From Nitrospinales bacterium (GTDB lineage Bacteria > Nitrospinota_A > UBA7883 > JACRGQ01), in contig JAHFEK010000021.1 of assembly GCA_023248495.1 (NCBI GenBank), positions 1-46,299 on the forward strand: 46,299 nt of DNA, written 5' to 3'. Position numbers and translations under genes: made by a program. The notes beneath the pieces are model-generated. The model saw only the letters and a list, made by a program, of their open reading frames with translations. It had not been told where the DNA came from and did no database searches. Position 1 is the stretch's first letter. Each line of letters opens with the position of its first letter. This document shows positions 8,942 to 15,811 of the stretch, piece by piece.

Positions 8942-10351
8942 GTGAAATACAAGCATGTACTCGCGTTGAACCCTTATTTTGGCAGTTCCACATCCACCGT
9001 CGGCCTGTTTCCCCCCACCGGACTGGAATATATCGCCGCCGCGATGAAAGGATACGCCGGTAAGATTACGCTGATGGATTTGCGGCACGAAGCGGAATTC
9101 CAAAATCCCGCGGCTTTATCGGCCTTCATCAAAAAAGAGATAGACCTCGTGTGCATCAGCATCCGGTGGGGCATTTTTTTCAAGGAAATATGTGAACTCA
9201 TCAATCAGTTGACTGTGGATGTTCCGGTGGTGGTGGGCGGATATCAGGCCACGGAGGAAGTGGAATTTCTGCTCGAACACTGTCCGAACATCGGGGTTGT
9301 CGTGCGGGGCGAGGGGGAGTTCATCATCCGGGAAATCGTACAGGGGCTGCCATACAAGGACATTCGCGGCATTTCGTACCGGGTGGATGGGAAGATCGTT
9401 CACAACGAAAATGCGCAACTGCCGGAGTTGGCGCTGATACCGTTTCCCGACCGTTCGATGCGGAAAAACAGCTACTACTATGAACAGCACGGCGCCAGCC
9501 TGAAGGCGGTTACTTTTGATACGGTGCTCACCACCCGCGGGTGTCCGTTCAAATGCCAATTCTGCACATTCAGCCTGAATCCGCTGGGGCAAAAAAGGGG
9601 TTACGCCGAACGGCCGTTGGCGGACGTTATCGAAGAACTGAAAACCATCACGGCGGACATTATCATGCTCAGCGACGACAACTTCTTCACCAACCCCCGC
9701 CGCAGTGAAGAGCTGTGCGATCTCATCATCGCCAACGGCATAAAGAAAACATTCTTCGTGCAAACCCGCATCGAGATAGCCAAGCGCCCTTCCTTGCTGG
9801 AAAAGGCGGAAAAAGCCGGGTTCAAGGTTCTTCTGATTGGCGTTGAATCGCCCCACGACAAGATACTCAAACATTTCCAAAAGGGTTTTACGCAGGACAA
9901 GATTCGGAGGTCCTTTAAGGAACTGAACAAGTACAATTTCTACATTCACGGCTATTTTATTTACGCTAATATCGGGGAGACCGAAGAGGAGATGGTATAT
10001 ATCGCCCAGTTCGCGCGGGAACTGAAGCTGGATTCCATCAGTTTCCATAAGCTCCGGGTGGAGAAATTCTCCCCGCTGAAGGAAGTCGTCGAAAACACCC
10101 CCGGCTACTACTACGAATATATCGGCGGACCGGTGTATTCCGACACCCACAGCTTGAAGGATCTTAAGAGAATACGCGACCGGATAAAATTCGGCTTTTA
10201 CACGCCGGGCCAGGTTTTGCGGACATTCAAAAAAATGTACGACGTCCGCCTCCTCAGCAAATCCGCGATGTCCTCGTTCATGCTCACTCTGCCCGTTTTG
10301 CTCTATGGCATGATGAAACGGGAGTTTAGGAAAAAGGGCTGGCTTTCCTAG
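8942..10351 (+). CDS. B12-binding-domain radical SAM protein
   Basis: The 469-residue protein has an N-terminal cobalamin-binding-like Rossmann domain (about residues 5-140; VVVGGYQATEEVEFLLE then VVVRGEGE) and a radical SAM domain beginning near residue 195 with TTRGCPFKCQFC, the CxxxCxxC motif for the [4Fe-4S] cluster. Proteins with this layout do methylations or rearrangements on unactivated carbon, for example in lipid, hopanoid or cofactor pathways; the substrate is unknown. The classical GGxHxT motif reads GGYQAT, so the His is replaced by Gln, as is common in members whose B12 site lacks a histidine ligand. The start is a GTG at 8942 with a poor ribosome site. Confidence 0.9.
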   Translation: MKYKHVLALNPYFGSSTSTVGLFPPTGLEYIAAAMKGYAGKITLMDLRHEAEFQNPAALSAFIKKEIDLVCISIRWGIFFKEICELINQLTVDVPVVVGGYQATEEVEFLLEHCPNIGVVVRGEGEFIIREIVQGLPYKDIRGISYRVDGKIVHNENAQLPELALIPFPDRSMRKNSYYYEQHGASLKAVTFDTVLTTRGCPFKCQFCTFSLNPLGQKRGYAERPLADVIEELKTITADIIMLSDDNFFTNPRRSEELCDLIIANGIKKTFFVQTRIEIAKRPSLLEKAEKAGFKVLLIGVESPHDKILKHFQKGFTQDKIRRSFKELNKYNFYIHGYFIYANIGETEEEMVYIAQFARELKLDSISFHKLRVEKFSPLKEVVENTPGYYYEYIGGPVYSDTHSLKDLKRIRDRIKFGFYTPGQVLRTFKKMYDVRLLSKSAMSSFMLTLPVLLYGMMKREFRKKGWLS

Positions 10352-10531
10352 CCCGCGTTCCTTAGTCCGCTCCCCGCTTCAAGAACTGAAAGCTGTTCTT
10401 AACCAGATAAATACGGGGCGCCACCACAATATAGTTCGTGATTCCGGCCTTATTGATTGGTACTGATGTTAGAATGAATACGGATATGCAAGGTTGCCGT
10501 ATGGTTATTAAAGCGTACTTTTAGGAGAGTT

Positions 10532-11509
10532 ATGAACAAAAGATACGTTCAAGCAGCGATGGGATTATTTGTAATGTTGATGATGGCCGCAGCTTTGCCC
10601 GTCACCGATGCTGATGCAAGGATGGGCGGCGGACGTTCGTTCGGCGGCGGCATGGGCAGGGGTTCCAGAAGCTTTTCTCCGCCGCCGCGCCCTATGCAAC
10701 GCGACTCGGCCCCATCCGGGCAGGCAATTCCTAATGGCAATGTATCGCCGGGAGTTTCCCAGCCCGCGCCCCAGCCTCAAGGGGGATTTATGCGCGGTAT
10801 GGGAGGAGGATTGCTGGGCGGGATCGCCGGAGGATTGCTGGGCGGAATGCTATTCAGCCACATGGGCTGGGGCGGCGGCATGGGCGGCGGCGGTCTTGGC
10901 GGCAGCGGCATAGGCCTTTTCGAAATAATTCTGGTGGTTGGCATCGGCTATTTGATTTTCAGAATGGTGCAAAATGGCCGTCAAACCGCCGGCGCGCCAT
11001 CCGCGCCATCGTCAGACCGGGAATATCGGCCGGAGCCGGTTGAGGTTTCGGACAACGGCATTGGGCAGGGGCTTTCATATATTCGGCGGATGGATCCATC
11101 TTTTGATGAAAACAGATTCAACGAAAATGTTACCGATATGTTCTTCAAAATTCAGGGCGCGTGGATGAATCGGGATATTTCCCCGCTCCGCGCGTTCATG
11201 ACGGATGAAACCGGCACATTTATCCAAAACGACATTGAGGGGTTGCTGCGGGATAAAAAGACCAATCGTCTCGAAAACATCGCCGTAAGAAAAGTGGAAA
11301 TTGCCGAAGCGTTTCAGGAAGAAGGCCGCGATTTTATAACCGTCCTGTTTACCGCGAATCTTCTGGACTACACGACCGATGATTCCACCGGGGCGGTAGT
11401 GGCGGGCAGCAAGACCGACCCGGTTAAATTCGAAGAGTATTGGACTTTTACCCGGAAGGTGGGGGCCAACCCTTGGCAACTTTCCGCGATTAACCAGGTT
11501 ACCAACTGA
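10532..11509 (+). CDS. Tim44-like domain membrane protein
   Basis: The 325-residue protein has a signal sequence, a low-complexity Gly/Met/Ser/Pro region (residues 28-130: GGGRSFGGGMG, SPPPRP, GGLLGGIAGG), one membrane helix (about 132-148, LFEIILVVGIGYLIFRMV) and a C-terminal Tim44-like domain (about 180-325, beginning SYIRRMDPSFDENRF). In mitochondria Tim44 tethers Hsp70 to the import channel; the bacterial proteins are inner-membrane proteins of poorly known role. The ribosome site TAGGAGAG lies 5 bases before the ATG. The next small gene follows after about 55 bases, so the two may be co-transcribed. Confidence 0.88.
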   Translation: MNKRYVQAAMGLFVMLMMAAALPVTDADARMGGGRSFGGGMGRGSRSFSPPPRPMQRDSAPSGQAIPNGNVSPGVSQPAPQPQGGFMRGMGGGLLGGIAGGLLGGMLFSHMGWGGGMGGGGLGGSGIGLFEIILVVGIGYLIFRMVQNGRQTAGAPSAPSSDREYRPEPVEVSDNGIGQGLSYIRRMDPSFDENRFNENVTDMFFKIQGAWMNRDISPLRAFMTDETGTFIQNDIEGLLRDKKTNRLENIAVRKVEIAEAFQEEGRDFITVLFTANLLDYTTDDSTGAVVAGSKTDPVKFEEYWTFTRKVGANPWQLSAINQVTN

Positions 11510-11566
11510 AAGCTGACGGCAAAGCAGCCAATTGAGATTTTACAGGAAAGGAAAGAGGTGGCGGTG

Positions 11567-11788
11567 ATGAGGATACAGGTTGCCAACGGTATTCATTGCG
11601 ATGGGTTTAATGAGGATGACGTTATCGAATGTCCCATGCAAAATGTGGCGTTGGAAAAGGGGGAAATGGTTGCCGTGTGTCTGCGGTATGCGGAGATCAT
11701 CCATGAAAACGAGCGGTGCTTGCCCTGTTTGGATGATTATCCTAACGGCATTGAGGTCGAGTGGCCGGAGCCGCGGCCGAAGAAGTAA
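11567..11788 (+). CDS. Small conserved-looking hypothetical protein
   Basis: This 73-residue acidic soluble protein has three Cys, among them ENERCLPCLDDYP, a C-x-x-C pattern that could bind metal, and a basic-proline end. I do not recognise the family. The ATG at 11567 follows AAAGAGGTGG; a GTG three codons upstream is also in frame. It lies between the Tim44-like gene and the convergent CheR fusion, with 26 bp before the latter's stop codon. Confidence 0.6.
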   Translation: MRIQVANGIHCDGFNEDDVIECPMQNVALEKGEMVAVCLRYAEIIHENERCLPCLDDYPNGIEVEWPEPRPKK

Positions 11789-11814
11789 CACGGCGCCCGG
11801 CTGTCGCCGCGCGG

Positions 11815-12933
11815 CTATTCCGCCAGGAACATTTTGTACTTGGTGAGCTTTTTCAGCCCCAACGCGTGGATGATGGGATCCCTCATCGGCCCGACAAAGA
11901 TATAGCCGGGGCGCCGTACCGCGGAAATGAAATTTTCAAGGAAATGGGTCCGCGCTCCATCATCATAGTATTGGAATACGTTGGCGCAGACGACCATGCG
12001 GAATCCTTTTTTACGCGGCCTTTGTTTCAGGTCAAAGGCGCTGAATGAAATATACCGCTGTATCTCCTTGCCAAACCGCACCGTGTCACCGTCGATGGCG
12101 CCATACCGCTGGAAATATGCTTTAAAATCCTTGATATCGCTTTTGCTCGCCCGGTATTCGCCGATTTTCGCGCTCTCGATAAGCTTTTGGTTTATGTCCG
12201 TCGCGAAAACCTTGAACGGGCAGGTGGCTTTGGCGCGGGTGAGGGTGCGGTGGATGTACATGGCGTAGGAGTAAGCCTCGGCTCCGCCGCTGCATGCGGC
12301 GCTCCAAAAAAGGAAAGGCTCATCCGGCGTTTCAGCCAGGTGTGCCGGGATGACCACTTCCCGCAACGCCGTGAAAGTGCTTTCTTGCCTGAAAAAGCGG
12401 GTGGCGTTGGCCACCACCCCCCCCGCGTTTCCCTCGCTGAACCCCTTGGTTCCCGATTCGAGTGAAAGCTGGGCGGAAGCGGGGTTACAGTCATGCGGGT
12501 TGGCTTTTTTTCTGGATACGGTGGCAAGGCCGGCTTTTGGCTCGAAGTGGATGGTACGGTAGTAGAGGCCCCCCTCATCGTATTTTTTAGGATTCAACGC
12601 GGCTTTTAAGGCGATCTCCAGCATCCGGTCCCATTTCCATCCCGAGTTATCGGCCCCTCCCAGCATGGCGGATTCTAGCGACTCCGCGGGAAATCCCTCG
12701 CGTAAAAATTTGGCCAACGCGCTTTCCATGTGGTCGATCATCGCTTGTTTGTAGCCGTTGGCGGTATCGTTCGAGCTGATGGCCGCGCCAAGCGAGCCGT
12801 CCGGGGCGCGCAGTATGAGCACCGGGTTTTGTCCGATATCCACGCTTAAGGTTTTAGTGTTAAACCACGCCCCGGTGCCTTTGTGGGTTGCGTGCAAATG
12901 TTCTTTTTCGTTTAAAAGTTTAAAATGTATCAT
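11815..12933 (-). CDS. CheR-type methyltransferase with a degenerate CheD-like N-terminal domain
   Basis: Residues about 165-372 form a CheR-like SAM-dependent methyltransferase: ATRFFRQ matches the CheR N(E)TxFFR element, S211-A-A-C-S-G-G-A-E-A-Y-S matches the SAM loop WSAACSTGEEPYS, ATDIN is the acidic loop and VVCANVFQYYDD corresponds to CRNVLIYFD. The changed residues (T to G and E to A in the SAM loop, R to A in CRNV) may alter catalysis. Residues 1-150 line up in layout with CheD: TLSVDIGQNPVLIL stands for TLLGSCVSVTL and SLESAMLGGADNS for LQAKIFGG, ending in FEPKAGLATV. The CheD Cys and His are missing, so this part would be a non-catalytic CheD-like domain; that is my inference. Canonical CheR methylates receptor glutamates. 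The gene is divergent from a kinase and a real CheD-receiver fusion. Confidence 0.82.
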   Translation of the reverse strand: MIHFKLLNEKEHLHATHKGTGAWFNTKTLSVDIGQNPVLILRAPDGSLGAAISSNDTANGYKQAMIDHMESALAKFLREGFPAESLESAMLGGADNSGWKWDRMLEIALKAALNPKKYDEGGLYYRTIHFEPKAGLATVSRKKANPHDCNPASAQLSLESGTKGFSEGNAGGVVANATRFFRQESTFTALREVVIPAHLAETPDEPFLFWSAACSGGAEAYSYAMYIHRTLTRAKATCPFKVFATDINQKLIESAKIGEYRASKSDIKDFKAYFQRYGAIDGDTVRFGKEIQRYISFSAFDLKQRPRKKGFRMVVCANVFQYYDDGARTHFLENFISAVRRPGYIFVGPMRDPIIHALGLKKLTKYKMFLAE

Positions 12934-13051
12934 GTCGCTTTCCGCCTATAAACGGCTCCGGTTATCGGATTTAAGAATGCCGTGCCGATTATACCTAATT
13001 TTCCCGTGGTGCCGGGTTATCTATTCCCGGATTAGTTGGGATGGAAAGGAA

Positions 13052-13057
13052 TATAAT
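13052..13057 (+). promoter_or_regulatory. Candidate -10 box for the kinase/CheD-receiver operon
   Basis: A perfect TATAAT in the 180-bp gap between the divergent CheR-fusion and kinase genes, 56 bases before the kinase ATG. No acceptable -35 box is seen 17 bases upstream, so another sigma factor or an activator might be involved, or this may be chance. Confidence 0.28.
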
Positions 13058-13113
13058 GATACAGTACCAATGAAAGAAAATCCTTTATTGCCGCGTAAAT
13101 CCCAAGGGTCTAT

Positions 13114-14052
13114 ATGAAAGTTGAAATTACCGCCGACTTGAATCTTTCCGGGCAGGATATATCCCGGCTCGTTACGCACTCCTTCCACAACATCGTCAAC
13201 GTGCTAAAGACCAACTATGAGGCGTTGCGGGGGCTTTGCGGAAATTCCCTGGCGGTTGAAAATAGCCTCCAGGCTTGCGCGCGCCTAACTTCGCTTTTGG
13301 CGGATAAAGAGGCGCTGATCAATGAGGTTGGTCAAAGTGAAAGCTATTTAGAGGTTTTCAGGACCGATTTGGAAACAGTGGCGAAATTCGCCGTGACAGA
13401 CGCCGCTTTGACCGCCAGAAAACGGCGGGAGGTGGATGAATCGATCAGGAACATAGAGCATATCCTTGCGGTGTTTTCCTATCGCGTACGCGAGGTCATT
13501 GCGCGGAAGATGGCTGTTGGAAGCCGGGAATATATCCTTTTCGAAGATATCAAGGACACCCTTTGCGAATTTTTCGATGCGACGGTTCAAAATGCCAAAG
13601 GCAGGTTTGGTGTCGTGTACGAGGTTTCAAACAAAGGCGCTAAAGATTACCTCGTGGAATTCGAGTTCAATGGCGTGGAGGAGGGAGGGGCCATCGTCAT
13701 CCCCTTCATGATGGAGGATTGCATCCGCGATCTCGCGGCGAACGCGCGCAAATATTCCCCGGCCGGCACGCGCATAGGGATAAGCCTTGTCGACGACGGG
13801 CAAAGCATTACGCTGCAGGTGTCGGATGCGGGGCGCGGCATCCCGGAAGGCGAGATTGGGCAGGTCGTGAATTTTGGTGTTCGCGGTTCCAACACGAGGA
13901 AGAACGAGATGTACGGCGGCGGCTATGGGCTGACGAAAGCCTGGTGGCTTTGCAAATCTTTCAACGGCAGAATGTGGATTGATTCCACGCTGGGCGGGGG
14001 GACGACGGTGACACTGCGCATTCCCCACAAGGGCGTTGAAAGTCCGGGGTAA
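13114..14052 (+). CDS. Soluble histidine kinase-like protein
   Basis: The 312-residue protein has no membrane segment. An N-terminal helical region starts with T21-H22-S-F-H25-N, a plausible phospho-acceptor helix (H22 or H25). A C-terminal GHKL ATPase domain (about 190-308) carries the N box DLAAN210ARKYS, the G1 box D238-A-G-R-G-I-P, a GVRGS lid and the G2 box GGGYGLTKAW, all intact. It is shorter than CheA and has no P1, CheW-like or receiver domain. It probably phosphorylates the receiver of the next gene, 12 bp downstream in the same operon. The AAGGG ribosome site is six bases before the ATG. The signal it senses is unknown; residues 30-150 look like a helical bundle and may be the input. 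Confidence 0.85.
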   Translation: MKVEITADLNLSGQDISRLVTHSFHNIVNVLKTNYEALRGLCGNSLAVENSLQACARLTSLLADKEALINEVGQSESYLEVFRTDLETVAKFAVTDAALTARKRREVDESIRNIEHILAVFSYRVREVIARKMAVGSREYILFEDIKDTLCEFFDATVQNAKGRFGVVYEVSNKGAKDYLVEFEFNGVEEGGAIVIPFMMEDCIRDLAANARKYSPAGTRIGISLVDDGQSITLQVSDAGRGIPEGEIGQVVNFGVRGSNTRKNEMYGGGYGLTKAWWLCKSFNGRMWIDSTLGGGTTVTLRIPHKGVESPG

Positions 14053-14064
14053 GGATTAACCGGC

Positions 14065-14997
14065 ATGGCACATGAAAAGGTTTTCCTGCTTCCGGGTGAA
14101 TCGGCGGTGAAGCGAACGGCGTGCGAGCTGGCCACGCTTTTGGGAAGCTGCGTCAGCGTTACCCTTTGGCATCCGGTGAAGCGTTTCAGCGCGATGAACC
14201 ATTTTATGCTCGATGTGAATCAGGGAAGAAACGACGAGCGCGGGAAATATGGAGACACGTCAACCGCCGCGATCATTGATATCATGACAAGGCTGGAACC
14301 GGACAGGCGGTTGTTGCAGGCAAAGATTTTTGGCGGCGGGGCTGTAATCGGGCATCTTGGCTCTTCCGCCACCGATATTGGGGCACGGAACATCGCCATG
14401 GCGCGGCAGGTTTTGGATAACCAAAACATCAAGGTGGTGGAAGAGGAAGTGGGCGGCAATAATGGCCGCCGGATATACATGGATTCAATGACCGGCATCG
14501 TGACCGTGAAGATCATCGAAAGATCCGATCAGTCGAAGGAGCTGGAAATAAAGAAAAAAGCCATCGCCTCCCGGAAAATCAGGGTGCTCATCGTGGACGA
14601 TTCGCGCTTGGTGCGCCAGATATTGTGCAAGGCGGTTGATGCCACGCATGATATGGAAGTGTGCGGCGAGGCGGAAGACGCTTTCGACGCCCGGAACAAG
14701 ATTTTGTCCACCGATCCCGATGTCGTGAGCCTGGACATCGTGATGCCAAAGATGACCGGGCTGGATTTTCTGAAGGCGCTCTCCCGGAGTTATCCCGTGC
14801 CAGTGGTGATATGCAGCACGATAGCAAAGGCGGGTTCCGAGATAGCTCAGCGGGGTCACGAATATGGAGCCGTGGCAATCGTCGACAAGGAAAAACTTAA
14901 TATCTACGCGGGATACGAAATTCTGCAAAAGGAATACATCCCAAAGCTGCGCGCGGCGGCGGGTATGGTGGTTAAGAAAAAATTGTTCGACAAGTAA
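14065..14997 (+). CDS. cheD: CheD deamidase fused to a CheB/CheY-type receiver
   Basis: Residues 1-160 are a CheD domain: TLLGSC29VSVTL with the catalytic Cys, NH46FML with the catalytic His, LQAKIFGGG and the closing TGIVTV element. Canonical CheD deamidates chemoreceptor glutamines and in some species helps the phosphatase CheC. Residues 173-310 form a receiver domain with D178-D179, phospho-acceptor D224 in SLDIVMP, and a conserved Lys in the VDKEK region. The receiver resembles that of CheB but no methylesterase domain follows: the protein stops at 310. It follows the kinase gene by 12 bp, so phosphorylation of the receiver by that kinase, controlling the deamidase, is the simplest model. 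The active-site residues look intact, unlike those in the CheR fusion opposite. Confidence 0.9.
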   Translation: MAHEKVFLLPGESAVKRTACELATLLGSCVSVTLWHPVKRFSAMNHFMLDVNQGRNDERGKYGDTSTAAIIDIMTRLEPDRRLLQAKIFGGGAVIGHLGSSATDIGARNIAMARQVLDNQNIKVVEEEVGGNNGRRIYMDSMTGIVTVKIIERSDQSKELEIKKKAIASRKIRVLIVDDSRLVRQILCKAVDATHDMEVCGEAEDAFDARNKILSTDPDVVSLDIVMPKMTGLDFLKALSRSYPVPVVICSTIAKAGSEIAQRGHEYGAVAIVDKEKLNIYAGYEILQKEYIPKLRAAAGMVVKKKLFDK

Positions 14998-15003
14998 CCC
15001 CAC

Positions 15004-15352
15004 TTCCTTATTTGACGGCCGCTCATTCTAATTGGGATATCGGCCCGTAAAGGCCGGCAGGCATGGCATTATCACCATAACGATAGCTTTGATACCACGC
15101 AACGTCAGGGCTAATGGCGTTGATGTTTCATAGGTCGATCCGTAGTTCATTGAATTACGCAGGTTTTTGCTGATTTCTTTAGCGCAAACAGCCCTTGGCG
15201 CCTTGGCATCATTATTGCGGTTTAATACGGTCTGCAATCTTGCTAATTCTGTAAAATCGCGGAGCAGTGAGCTTATTGCGCGGCCCAAAAAGTTAAAGCC
15301 GCGCTGGGGAATAAGGTGCCGGCCTTAAACTTTTTTTAGGGGGTTCTCACAC
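15004..15352. other. Intergenic region upstream of aprB
   Basis: These 349 bases separate the CheD-receiver gene from aprB and must carry the apr promoter. I see no clear sigma-70 boxes. A small frame on the minus strand (15028-15288) lacks a ribosome site and family resemblance and is not called. The end of the region forms an inverted repeat, listed separately. Confidence 0.5.
15287..15335 (+). terminator. Inverted repeat in the aprB leader (terminator or attenuator-like)
   Basis: The arm AAAAAGTTAAAGCC (15287-15300) pairs with GGCCTTAAACTTTTT (15321-15335) with one or two mismatches around a 20-base loop, and the right arm runs into a T tract. It ends about 18 bases before the aprB ATG. 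It could end read-through from the chemosensory operon or act as a leader control for apr. Confidence 0.45.
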
Positions 15353-15793
15353 ATGCCGAGTTTTGTAATTTCGGACAAATGCGATGGTTGCAAGGGGCGC
15401 GATAAAACAGCCTGTATGTACATTTGTCCCCACGATCTGATGTCGCTCGACAAAGAACGGATGAAAGCTTTCAACCAGGAACCGGAGCAGTGCTGGGAAT
15501 GCTACAACTGCGTGAAAATCTGCCCGCAACAGGCGATAGAAGTCAGGGGCTACGCCGATTTTGTCCCGCTCGGCGCGTCCGTTCTGCCGTTACGCGCGAG
15601 CGATTCGATAATGTGGACGGTGAAGTTCCGCAACGGCTCGATCAAGCGCTTCAAATTCCCGATACGAACCACGCCGGAGGGGTCGATTGATCTTTGGGCG
15701 GGGATGCCTGAAGCCGATTTGAACAATATTAAAAACCCGGGCTTTTATACCCATCAGGGAAGCGGCGTGAAACTGCCGGTGCCGGGCAAATAG
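15353..15793 (+). CDS. aprB: Adenylylsulfate (APS) reductase, beta subunit
   Basis: The 146-residue iron-sulfur subunit of APS reductase carries two [4Fe-4S] clusters that pass electrons to the FAD of AprA. Both cluster-binding groups are visible: CDGCKGRDKTACMYIC and CWECYNCVKICP, the first with the long insertion typical of AprB. The C-terminal tail (SGVKLPVPG) that wraps around AprA is present, and the length is normal for the family. A GGGG ribosome site precedes the ATG. It is the first gene of the sulfur operon, 18 bp ahead of aprA. The enzyme interconverts APS with sulfite and AMP in the cytoplasm. Confidence 0.97.
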   Translation: MPSFVISDKCDGCKGRDKTACMYICPHDLMSLDKERMKAFNQEPEQCWECYNCVKICPQQAIEVRGYADFVPLGASVLPLRASDSIMWTVKFRNGSIKRFKFPIRTTPEGSIDLWAGMPEADLNNIKNPGFYTHQGSGVKLPVPGK

Positions 15794-15811
15794 GAAAAAG
15801 GGGAAATCAAA

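Noticed and set aside
10381-10400. Small hairpin AAGAAC/GTTCTT after the radical SAM gene as terminator
   Set aside because: The stem has only six pairs and no T run follows, so the call would not be supported.
15028-15288. An 86-codon minus-strand frame upstream of aprB
   Set aside because: No ribosome site, no recognisable family, and it ends in the region needed for the apr promoter; treated as non-coding.
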